From Cylindrodendrum hubeiense (lineage: Eukaryota; Ascomycota; Sordariomycetes; Hypocreales; Nectriaceae), in assembly GCA_014621425.1 (NCBI GenBank), contig JAANBB010000527.1:1-24673 (forward strand): a stretch of DNA of 24,673 nt, written 5' to 3'. A program made the position numbers and the translations under genes. Position 1 is the first letter of the stretch. Every line of letters begins with the position of its first letter. Of this stretch, positions 9,558 through 19,271 are shown in pieces. The notes beneath the pieces are model-generated. The model made no database searches. It was given only the letters and a program-made list of their open reading frames with translations, and had not been told where the DNA came from.

Positions 9558-10954
9558 AGGGGGTTAGTGGGTGTCGCAAGGTTTCCTCAACAAACTTGTG
9601 CACGCAAGTCTCTGGCAATCTGTCTGTCCGGTTTCCCCAATCCCGTCCTGGCCTTTGTCTCTGTCGTTGCTGTCGTCGTCCGGCATATGGGGGAGTCGAC
9701 ATAGTAGATGCGGCACAGGCCCTGGACACCCCTGGACAGTGGGCCAGGGGGGCTGCATCCGGGCGTGGGCGTGTCCCAGAGCTTCGGCTTCGGGCTTCCA
9801 GATCCGGGCCATCCGTGGCCATTGAACATTTGCGACCCTGTGATCAATTGGCCAATGGGAATTTGGCTGACTCTTCACCTGAGTGCCCACCGAGACACAC
9901 CGTCCCTCGCTCGTGGTGGTGAGATGCTTCGACACCCGTCGCATGTCGCATCGAGACCCGAGGCAGTAGCACAAGACCCCTCGCTTCTCGGAGTATAGAC
10001 TGCATATGAGTAGTGGTAGACGGTCACAGCCGTAACCCAACCCATCTCCCACCAGCACATCACAGTACCATTATTGCGCAACTGGTCCACTGCCAAATTC
10101 TTCCATCCCCATGACCACTTCAGCCCCATTGGATTGGTCTTTGGTCGCCTAGTCTTGCGACTCAACTTGATGGGGACAAAATGCTTTCTTTTGCCGGCTC
10201 CACACCCGATGTGCCGACCAAGACGTCAACTAATAGTACCAAACATTCGTATACCCACCAACGAAATAATACCATCCTTCGCTTGATACAATACCCCTCA
10301 TTTTCCTTTTCCCGTCCCGTTGACAGCGTTGCTTTAGCGTCGTCGGCTCAATTCCTGTAGCCATGCATGACATGCCCTCGTCATATGCCATGCAACCCTT
10401 CTTAGTGGCATACTGCAATATTCAGGTCCGGCCATTTGTTGACTTTGCTTTCTCCCTGTCGTCCTGTGGCGCTCTTCTTCCAGGTAACTTAGCCGAGCGA
10501 ACGGCGTGTCTATGTTCTAAGTTGCTTTTAAATCTATCGTTCGACGCCTCAAGTCTTATAATTGGGCAGATAGAAGTAGGAGACCGACTTCCAGTTCTCC
10601 AATCCATTGGGAGAAAGAGTTGTCCCCGAGTTGGGGGTTGATAACATTGTGAGTGGCCACATCCAGCGTATGGATGTTCTGCGTAAGGTACGGTTACGGG
10701 ACCGTTGGGGACAGCTTGTGACGTGCGTTGCGTTGCGTGGGGGGGAGGGCCATTCAGAGCAAGACACATCTAATTCAGCAAAATGATTGGATATCAGTCA
10801 AGCAAGCTAATTAAAGAGGAACTGTCAATCCAGGTGTTATCTGGCGGCGTGGGTCATCATGTGCGGGAATTGAGCGAGCTTCGCCAGGGTTCAATTTCAA
10901 TCGTGGCGCTGGTACGCCCTTGGTATTATTGATGCAGTGCTCGTCAACAACGGG
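9558..10954. other. Intergenic DNA, nothing supported
   Basis: Overlapping open frames occur on both strands (for example 9564-10058 minus, 164 codons), but several frames are open at once, as expected of GC-rich non-coding DNA, and no domain or motif is recognisable. No RNA gene was identified. Confidence 0.55.
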
Positions 10955-11279
10955 TTATTGTCTCAGTGGTTTCAGACCATTCTCTGTAATGGTATCGAAC
11001 AACAGCGTGATAGTCTGTCGCTTGGAAAGGTGGCTCTCATGCCCCTTCTCGTAGTCCTCTATGGCCTGTATGAACCACTTGACTAAACCGAGCCTACAGA
11101 GACGTGACACAGAAGGATGTGAAAGAGAAAGGAACTTATTCGGCTTGTCGAACCACCAATCCATCTCCCTCATTTACTACCAGTGACCCAAAAATGATAG
11201 AGCCTCGAGGAAGTGCGTCGAAACGTAACAGTGAATAAATGAGTAGGTGACGGGGCCGGTAGGATCAGACTCATGAAAC
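10955..11279 (-). pseudogene. Possible decayed coding fragment (weak NLR-like motif)
   Basis: A minus-strand frame at 10955-11173 encodes 72 residues of ordinary protein composition, including AIEDYEKGHESHLSKRQ and ending NGLKPLRQ-stop. Immediately upstream, in the same frame but separated by two stop codons (TAG TAA), is an open stretch containing YVSTHFLEALSFLGHW. Its HFLEALSFLG core (within 11180-11215) closely resembles the HWLEALSLLG segment common in fungal NACHT/WD40-type NLR proteins. The rest does not obviously follow the NLR pattern. A TCTCTGTAG acceptor-like sequence lies inside the 72-codon frame, so part of it may be a terminal exon. This may be a relic, or chance. Confidence 0.22.
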
Positions 11280-11973
11280 GTGCAACTTATTGATCATTGG
11301 CTACCTACCTAGGTTCTCTATATATGTAGTAGGAACATAGTTCTGTTGGCAAGGGGATAGAGGAAGCAAGTTGAGAGAGAGGCCTTGGGAAATCGGCTCG
11401 AGTCCGTTCCATGGAATCACGACTTGCGCATTTTCTGCAAATAGCCATATTGCTAGCAAAATTAAAAAATTAACTTATGGTATCTTTGTGTTCACTGATG
11501 AACTATATTGCATTGTGTATTATTTGATACTCCCGTTAAAAAATACGACTGGCGTCTCACACAGATCCAAGCAGGTGAGGGTGAAAGTCGGTGTGGAGTA
11601 CATTATTTAACGTGGTGCGACCATACAAAGGGCATGTATCTTCTGCCTGCACATAGTAAGCACTCGATTACTTCACCGAGACGCCTTGATTCGGACTTCG
11701 AAAAGTGTAGTTCTTTGCATTTAGGATACCTAGAATCATAAGTACCCGAAGCCTATTCCTTGCCATCATTTTCTTGTTAAAGAGAACAGGATTGTAGAAC
11801 TGTTAATGTCCTGGGCGGCGCGTGCGGCTGCATTCCGCGTTAGCTCTCGATAAGACGCCTTATCTTATCGGCCGCAACTTTTCCAAAATTTCTTTCTCTT
11901 GGTCCCCCACCACCCAGCCGCCGAGTTAGAACACCGACAAACCACATTCAACTACAGAATCTGCAACGTCGCC
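11280..11973 (+). other. SDA1 upstream region
   Basis: This is the 5' flank and leader of SDA1. The distal part (about 11440-11540) is distinctly AT-rich and may be degraded repeat DNA. The proximal 150 bp hold a GATA-type palindrome and an AAAATTT element resembling the RRPE element of ribosome-biogenesis promoters, then a C/T-rich leader reaching the ATG. No gene is seen. Confidence 0.5.
11848..11870. promoter_or_regulatory. GATA-type palindrome upstream of SDA1
   Basis: CGATAAGA (11848-11855) and TCTTATCG (11863-11870) are exact reverse complements with a 7-bp spacer. Together with an overlapping CTTATC at 11859-11864, this places three GATAAG cores in 23 bp, about 105 bp upstream of the start codon. 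Paired GATA cores are classic binding sites of fungal GATA factors. Function is inferred. Confidence 0.5.
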
Positions 11974-14227
11974 ATGGTTAAACGCAAGGTTGCCGCGCTG
12001 GAGAAGCTGGATGCTGACTTGTACGTCCCTCCCGTGTCCATTTTTACGCCGCAGCACTGACTAACATCTCTGCAGCGCGAGTCTCCAGCAGAAAATCCGT
12101 CGCGATCCCAGATCGTACAAGGAAGAGTTCCTGAAGCAGTGGGAGCAGTATGAGTCCCAACGCGAGATCTTCCTGGTCTCTCCGTCGACCGCCACGGCCG
12201 ACTCGATCGAGTCCTTCCACAACATCATCGACCTGATTGCCCACGTCGCCGAATGCTACAAGGAGGAGACGCGGTCGTTCGCAGATGATCTCAGCACCAT
12301 CCTAACACAGCACCATACCGTTCTTCACCCTGAGCTGCGGGAAAAGATTGCCGGGAGTATTATGCTGTTGAGGCGCAAGGAGATTATTGATTCGACCACC
12401 GCTCTGACTACACTGTTCCCCATCCTTGTGTCGTCGCCGAGCAAGTCCCTGCGAGCGACCCTGTTCCAGAAGATCCTGAGCGACATGCGAAACTCGAACA
12501 CAAAGACCATCAACCATCCCCTCAACCGCACGATCCAGACCGTCCTCTTTAACCTTGTCACCGCCGACCGCACATCGCCCCGCGCCATCTGGGCCATTAA
12601 GTTGACCCGCGAGATGTGGAAGCGCCAGCTATGGACCGATTCCAAGCCTGTCGATGTCATGAAGGAGGCATGTCTGTCTGAAAACGAGAAGGTCATCATC
12701 GGTGCCGTGCGCTTCTTCCTTGGTGGAGACCAAGAGCGAGAGGAGTTGGAGGATGAGAGCAGTGATGAGGAGGTCGATCTCAGCAAGGTCAAGCATCAAA
12801 TTGGCATCAACAAGAAGACCAACAAGCAGAAGAAGATTTATGAAAAGGCCGTCGAGAAGATCAAGCGATTAGAGCGCAAGAAGAGCAAGCCGCATCCGCT
12901 CAACTTCTCTGCCCTGCACCTCCTGCACGACCCCCAGGACTTTGCGGAGCAGCTGTTTTCGAAGCATCTGCAAAACACCAAGGCAAAGCTGTCTCTGGAT
13001 TCGAAGCTGCTAGTGCTCCAGCTAGTCACTCGACTTGTCGGTCTGCACAAGTTGACCATCGTTTCCCTCTACTCGTGGTTCATCAAATTCCTCACCCCCC
13101 GCCAACAAAATGTCACGTCATTCCTGGCTTCTCTGGCCCAGGCGGTCCACAACCTGGTACCCCCGGATGTCCTCGAGCCTTTGATTCAGAAAATCGCCAA
13201 CGAGTTTGTGTCGGAAGGTTCCGCGTCTGAGGTTGCGTCCGCTGGTCTCAACTCGATTCGCGAGATCTGTGCTCGACAGCCCCTCACCATGACTGACACT
13301 CTGCTACAAGATTTGGTTCAATACCGAAAGAGTAAGGACAAGGGTGTCATGATGGCCGCAAAGGGTCTGCTGTCCTTGTACCGAGAGGTTGGCGCAGAGC
13401 TGTTGAAGAAGCGAGACCGTGGAAAGAATGCCACGATCAACCTGAAGAGTGGCATCCAGCATCAACGCAAGTTCGGAGAGGAGGATGAAGGAGGAATCGA
13501 GGGACTAGAGCTCTTGGCAAGGTGGAAGGAGGATGAGAGGAAGAAGAAGCGACTTGCCCAGGGTCTCCCGGAGAATGCTGGCAGTGATGAGGAGGACGAT
13601 GGATTCAAGTCCGATGAATGGGAGATGGACTCTGATGGCAGCAGCGATTCTGGTGATTGGATCAATGTTGACCATTCTGATGATGAAGACGGCCCTTCAT
13701 CGAAGAAGCAAAAGACTGGAGAAGAGGATGAGGCAGCAGCAGCGGCAGAGGCCGCAGCGGAGCTTGAGCGCATCTCAAAGTTGGCCACCACCACCATTCT
13801 GACTCCAGCAGATCTGGCCAAGCTTCAAGAACTGCGAATGACTTCCACAGTTGAGAAGAAACTAGGCACACACCGCAGGCGTCAAAAGGAGCTGGAGGAC
13901 CGACACCGCGACGATGGCCTGACAGCAGAGCAGATCGAGGCACCGTCACGCCTGCGCAAGCTCACCAAGGAGGAGAGAGTGGAGCTTGCCAAGGATGGCA
14001 GACCGGAGCGTGGCGAGCACAAGAGCACGCAGGCCATCAACAAGTCCAAGCTTGCGGCCTCGGGCAAGAGCACAAGTAACCGGGAGAAGGAGCGCAATAA
14101 GAACTTCCTCATGACGCTGGGCAAGGCCAAGAGCAAGCAGAAGAGGAGTTTGGTGGAGACGAGGAAGGTGTTGAGAGGCCATGTGGAGAGGAGTACTCGT
14201 GGCGGACGACGGAGGAACGGTACTTAA
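11974..14227 (+). CDS. SDA1: SDA1 family protein, 60S ribosome biogenesis
   Basis: SDA1 is a conserved nucle(ol)ar factor needed for maturation and nuclear export of pre-60S particles, and in yeast for normal actin organisation and G1 progression. Exon 1 is 11974-12020, the 55-bp intron is 12021-12075 (donor GTACGT, branch CTGACTAAC, acceptor TGCAG), and exon 2 is 12076-14227. The product is 732 residues, near the yeast length. The N-terminus LQQKIRRDPRSYKEEF followed by FLKQWEQYESQREIF is the family signature. Helical repeats follow to about 450. Then comes a long acidic/serine stretch (about 511-570, DEEDD, DSDGSSDSGD, HSDDEDG) with a poly-alanine run, and a very basic C-terminus (KSKQKRSL, GHVERSTRGGRRR) likely to contact RNA or act as a nuclear signal. 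The ATG is preceded by a good context (GTCGCCATGG). Confidence 0.96.
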
Positions 14228-17200
14228 TGGTTGTTTGGTTTCAAAAGCGGCGGAGTGTCAAGACTCACGACTACATGTAACGGAGCGAATAGATCAAGAT
14301 ATACCAAAAAGGTCAGGACCCTGGTTAGCCAGATGTTATCACGCCCCTTTCTCTCCTTCGTGTCTTGCATCTTCACCATTCATCCTGAAAGCAAAAAGAA
14401 GAGATAAAAAAACATACAACACCGGGCATTCGCCGGTCGTCACCGACCCGACTACTACTCCAGCGGTCGCCAGGTTGACTAAGGGAGAGCGGACGGGATC
14501 CCGTATTTTCTGGCGCCTGTGGTCGTATGTGCTGGAGAGGCGAGTTGCTGGGCCTGATATGCTCACGCTGATGTCGACTGCACGCGTGGAGTTCCGCGCC
14601 TATCGTTGACGACTTGAGAGTTTCAGCGACTACCACCCCGTGAAGATTGAATGTCCAAGGGTTCGCAGGAAACCAAGGCTAATTGAGGGACTGGCAATCG
14701 TCATGTCCACTATGGTCATGATAGAGGGCGAGACACGTCGAACTGCTTATGAAGAAACTGACAGTAGCGTAGCATAAGTTGACGAAGAATGAAGACTTCT
14801 ATATATCAGCTTCTTCTCATCTCTCATCTGCTTCTGCTTCTCCTGTTTGTCTCAATAGTCGCCCTTGAACACAGGATTTAATGGGGCCGGGATTATGTCA
14901 GACTTCAGACTTCGATATTGGTGTTGGAACAAATCGTAGACCAATCATATATGATGAGTATCAAAACCCGAGTCCTAGGATAATACCTCGACACCCTCAA
15001 CCCCCCTATCGCAATGTTGGAGAATTTTTATATCAGCAGGTCATTGAAGAAAATAAATGCGGACATCTATTCAGTACTAGTGTACGGTCCGTACCAGAAG
15101 TTGATGGCGACCTCCTCCAAGGCATATATCAAGGCCCATCCAGATAGAGTCATGGTCACTCGCCTTTCTAATAAGAAGTGCTGAAGAGCAGGCATGAAAC
15201 AGAGGTTATCCGACCAGATAGCGAGCGGCAAGCGCATGTGCTATTAGCAGCCTACTCATGTCACCGGGGGGCTATGCAGGTAGTAGGTCTCTGGGCTACT
15301 CACGTTGATGGTAGCATGGGTTTTATCTGCCATAATGATGTCCACTAATCATTCTTCAGTCGGCTTCTTTCAGTCAATGTTCTCCTAGAACTTGGGATAG
15401 AAGATGCAGGCGGCCTCTATAACACGTGGGAGGGACCGATAGATTCAGAGCCAACGACCTACGCTGAACTTGCCTCGGTTAAGACGTATTCGCTGGCTGC
15501 GCTCGCGTGCAAAATTTAGTTACACCGTGGCATGACTTTGGTCTTGAACATCTTCTTCTTTGACGCATACGACGCGATGGTATGACACCGCACCTTCAGT
15601 TTCTGTTCTGGGCGTCTTACCAGGGCCAAGCGAGGGCGGAGACTTCGGTTCAACCAACTTTTTAGGTCCGCCGGTTCCTGTTTCCCAGGGTGGTTAGTAA
15701 AATGTGTTGAGGATGATGCGAGGAGCCCGGTGGGATTTCAAGACAGTTTAAGCAGAGGGCGACCATGAGTGTGAGGAGACGCGTCGAGCAGATCATCGAC
15801 AATGTGCGAGCGACGATGCTCACATATCGTGGAATGGGGAGTGTCCAGCAATGCCGCAAGCTCCACCGCCGTTTCGATCAGCTTTGCGACACGAAATATG
15901 GCCTTCAATGAGCTGTGGTCTGACGCGACGGGTGAACGCGGGCCATGGATGAGAGTGCACGTTCAAGGAGAGTGGAGGTGGCTGGGGTGGCCGTCTTCCT
16001 CCGTGTTCCTACCCTAGGGCCATCGCCTCCAACATCAACAGATCCATTCCCTCGGTCATCTTCCGTGGCTGCTCTCTTGATTTAATCAGTGCAATCACGA
16101 GATGAATAGTCACCGCTCTATTAATCAGTTGATTTCGTCAGCGAAGAGGGTAATCTATTTACGTCGTTAGAACCCATGTTCGCATCAACCGCGTTCTCTC
16201 CACGGACCTCTGTTCCAAAATGTAATTTGAAGATGCCCCGGTAGCGATGTACAACACATTATACTTTATTATTGTGTTACATATCATTGAGACTCGATCG
16301 ATAGCAATACAAAAAGAGTGAATAAAAAATCAATACCATACTACTGCCGACGGTAATCACATCTTACATGCAAAGCCTATCTTTGCGTTCGCGGTGCCAT
16401 GCCAGATCAACAAGAGATGTGAAGGTTCAAGGTCCACATCCCGTTTACCCTGGACCTCAAACATGAACTTCATCACGCAACTCCCCCTTTATCTACATGG
16501 GGTAGCCAGACCTGCCCAATTGTGAAAAGGGGGCAGTGAAGTCTCCAGCCCGACAGCTCCACATCGGTTGAACGTGTTATCTGCAACTAATCATCTTGCA
16601 TGCTTAACATAATGTCTGCCGTTGTTGCAAACGTTTACGACGGGTTCGGCTTCCCCTTGGCTGGGTCTGATAGGGCTGGATCCACCATCACCAGACGCCT
16701 GCTGTGCGGCATCGCCGAAAACATCGGTGAGGCACCACTGACATTTGAGAAATCACGGGACACACAGCGCCGGTCGACTGACTTAGATATCACGGTCTGC
16801 CGCGGTGACACCCTACTCGTCCGCAGCAAGGTGTAAATAGATGTATGGTCTCACCACTGCCTGTTCCAGACCTTGACCCAAGTCTGTGGATTGCGCCGGC
16901 AGGGGTTTGTACTCGTCTACGGATTCTCGAAAAGTCGATTTACGTGGAGACAGTGTAGCCGAGGACCCAAGGGGTGAGCTGCGTGGGTTACCGTGTTCAG
17001 CTGCATGCAAGGTGAGTGCGTGCAGGTTGGGGATGCTTCACCACGTATTGTCTGTACTATAATCTTGCCTTTTCTTGCGGTTCTCAAGACTGCCAATACA
17101 GGCAACATCGGCGTGCTATTTAGGATAGCGCCGGGAGTCAGGGAGATCGAAACCCTTTGTTCCGTCGTCCACAATGCGGCTCACAATGCGGCTCTTGGAT

Positions 17201-17691
17201 CGCAGCCAACGCAAGCCACGTTCCAGAAGCCTGGGAGAATACTAGGTCTGTCCCGGCTCATTTTCGTGGTTCCGACATTTCCCGAACGACAAAGGGTCGA
17301 CAAAGGGTCGACAACCCACCAATCCCATCAAACCCCCACGCATTCACCGAGACTCTTGGATACGGTGACGTTATCTCACCTTGACATTTCCCACGTCGAT
17401 GGGGTCTGGTCGGCTGTCCTGGGCGATGGGGTCGGGCGTTCTGCCGGGCGGTGGTTCCACATGGCGTGTTGTAAGGTGAATGATGAATGAAGGACAGACC
17501 GACGACGAGAACAGGTGGAGATAAGCCGTGCTTCACCAGTATTATGATCGGGAAGCCGGGACAGTGCCGGTTGGGCATCGCCCAGAGCGCAAGGTGTGAG
17601 GTTGGTGATATGGCGATGGGTCGTGGTAAGGCATGAAGCTGGTGGGCTGTTCTGACCTGGGGGTCAAATTGGATGGACATCGTGGCTGTGA
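14228..17691. other. 3.6-kb intergenic DNA, no supported gene
   Basis: This spans the SDA1 3' flank to the dehydrogenase promoter. Small open frames occur (14881-15147 plus, 88 codons; 16600-16836 plus, 78 codons; 16993-17490 plus, 165 codons), without recognisable domains. Around 15660-15960 both strands carry coding-like but short frames (plus ATG at 15764 with about 48 codons; a longer ATG-less minus frame opposite). The 14.7-16.4 kb portion is more AT-rich than the gene-bearing DNA, compatible with decayed repeats, but no terminal inverted repeats or transposase motif could be identified. Confidence 0.5.
16247..16282. repeat. Imperfect inverted repeat in AT-rich DNA
   Basis: ATGTACAACACA (16247-16258) and TGTGTTACAT (16273-16282) are reverse complements except for a two-base bulge in the left arm, with a 14-bp AT-rich loop. 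Possibly a 3'-end hairpin or short-element relic; nothing else supports either. Confidence 0.4.
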
Positions 17692-17697
17692 TATAAA
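17692..17697 (+). promoter_or_regulatory. TATA box of the alcohol dehydrogenase gene
   Basis: TATAAA in the context GTGATATAAAGT lies 125 bp upstream of the dehydrogenase ATG. This is a suitable distance for a TATA-driven gene with a leader of roughly 80-100 nt. Inducible metabolic genes in ascomycetes often have such a site. Confidence 0.55.
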
Positions 17698-17822
17698 GTA
17701 AGTCAAATCCCACTGATGAAGGTGTTTCTACCAGCTGGACATCATCATCTCGATAGCAACAACTCGAACACTTGATCTGATTCAAAATAGCCAACGGCAT
17801 CATTGCCTCGATATCCAACAAT

Positions 17823-19271
17823 ATGAGCACCGACTACACCTTCGAGGGCTGGATGGGGGAAGACCCTTCATCAGCAGAGGGCAACATGGTCTGGAAGGAG
17901 TACGAGCCTAAGCCATGGGAGGAGACGGATGTTGACATCAAAATTACGCACTCGGGCATCTGCGGCTCCGATATTCACACTCTGCGAGCTGGATGGGTAT
18001 GTTGCACTGTTCGGAGGCATAACAGCAAGTCGAGAGACACTGACACTTGACAGGGCCCAACTGACTTCCCGTGCGTGGTCGGACATGAGATTGTCGGCAT
18101 CGCAGTCCGGGTCGGATCCGAGGCGGAAGGGGATATCAAGGTCGGTGACCGGGTCGGAGTCGGAGCCCAGACGGACTCGTGCCTGTCGCGAGACGGCCCC
18201 TGCGAGGCATGCGAACACGACGAGGAGAACTACTGCAAAGATATGCACCTGACGTACAACACCACATACCGCACTGGCGGCAAGGCATACGGAGGTTACG
18301 CCGTCTACCACCGCAGTCCGTCGCACTTCGTCATCAGGATCCCCGAGGGCCTGAAATCTGAGCACGCGGCACCGATGCTCTGCGGCGGCGTGACTGTGTA
18401 CTCCCCGCTCAAGGTGTTCGGAGCCGGACCCGGAAAGCGAATCGGTGTTGTTGGCGTCGGCGGCCTGGGCCACTTTGCTGTGCTAATCGCCAAGGCGATG
18501 GGTGCTGATCGCGTGGTGGCGATCTCTCGACGGGCCTGCAAGCGAGACGAGGCGTTGCAGCTCGGCGCGGACGAGTATATCGCAACTGAAGACGAGGAAG
18601 ACTGGTCCACGAAGCACGCCGACTCACTTGACCTAATCATCTGCACTGTGTCATCACCAAAGGTACGTTGAAATCCTGAACCTCACACACCCACACGGAA
18701 CCCCACGTGATCCACGAGAGATGTTGGCCTGCCCCTGCATTGATACTGCGTGGTACAACGTTGGAGAGCGTATCCGTAAGGTACCGCTGACTGCATCCCC
18801 CCGACATGTGCTGTGCTTACGCTGTCGGATGTTGGGCTTTCCGTCCGCGGTATCCTGCGCGCTGCTTATCACTGCACATCACTGCCGATCACTGGCCATT
18901 GCTCCACCATCCTCGTGTTGTGCTTCCTAAGAACGCCGTGGCTTGCTTATCATCGTTCCCCCTCTAATTCTGGCTTGCAGATGCCCTTGCAGAAGTACTT
19001 TGACCTGCTGGCCCTGAATGGCACACTTGTGCAGGTGGGCATCCCCGAGGAGCCCATCCCGTTGAGCGCGTGGGCGTTGGTTCCCCAGCGACGAAGGCTG
19101 GTCGGGTCGCTCATCGGCAGCCCCAAGGAGATCGAAGACCTCTTCCAGCTTGCGGCTGATAAGAAGATCGAGCCGTGGGTAGAGATGCGGCCGATGACGG
19201 ACGCTAACCAGGCCATCGTGGACATGGAGGCAGGCATGCCCAGGTTCCGCTACGTCTTGGTCAACGAGTGA
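17823..19271 (+). CDS. Zinc-dependent NADP(H)-type alcohol dehydrogenase (ADH6/7-like)
   Basis: This is a medium-chain dehydrogenase/reductase of the cinnamyl-alcohol-dehydrogenase/yeast ADH6-ADH7 type, which interconverts aldehydes and alcohols in the cytosol, often in aldehyde detoxification. Exons are 17823-17996, 18054-18662 and 18981-19271, giving 357 residues, the usual length. Catalytic zinc ligands appear as C47 (ICGSDIH), H69-E70 (VVGHEIVG) and C168 (APMLCGG). Structural zinc cysteines are C101, C108, C111 and C119, spaced C-x6-C-x2-C-x7-C. The Rossmann loop is GVGGLGH (192-198). The segment after the second strand, AISRRACKRDEAL, carries the Ser/Arg/Lys residues that bind the NADP 2'-phosphate in ADH6. 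Introns are 57 bp (17997-18053) and 318 bp (18663-18980). All three junctions keep frame. No pathway neighbour is visible, so the physiological substrate is unknown. Confidence 0.95.
18663..18980 (+). other. Long second intron of the alcohol dehydrogenase gene (318 bp)
   Basis: Donor GTACGT at 18663, acceptor CTTGCAG ending 18980, with a CTCTAATTC branch-like site close to the acceptor. Splicing joins TVSSPK to MPLQKYF in phase 0, matching the family at this point (ADH6-type proteins have no insertion here). The intron is several times longer than every other intron in the window (52-130 bp). Confidence 0.85.

Noticed and set aside
10840..10915. tRNA-like GGTTCAATTTC with an upstream TGGCGGCGTGG
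   Set aside because: The acceptor arms do not pair and the T-arm sequence is off consensus.
16993..17490. 165-codon plus-strand frame upstream of the dehydrogenase gene
   Set aside because: It contains tandem duplicated non-coding-looking stretches, has no domain, and overlaps a similarly long open frame on the other strand.
18813..18980. Open frame running into dehydrogenase exon 3 from inside the intron
   Set aside because: Family alignment passes directly from TVSSPK to MPLQKYF; the intronic part has no counterpart in the family and a good acceptor precedes exon 3.
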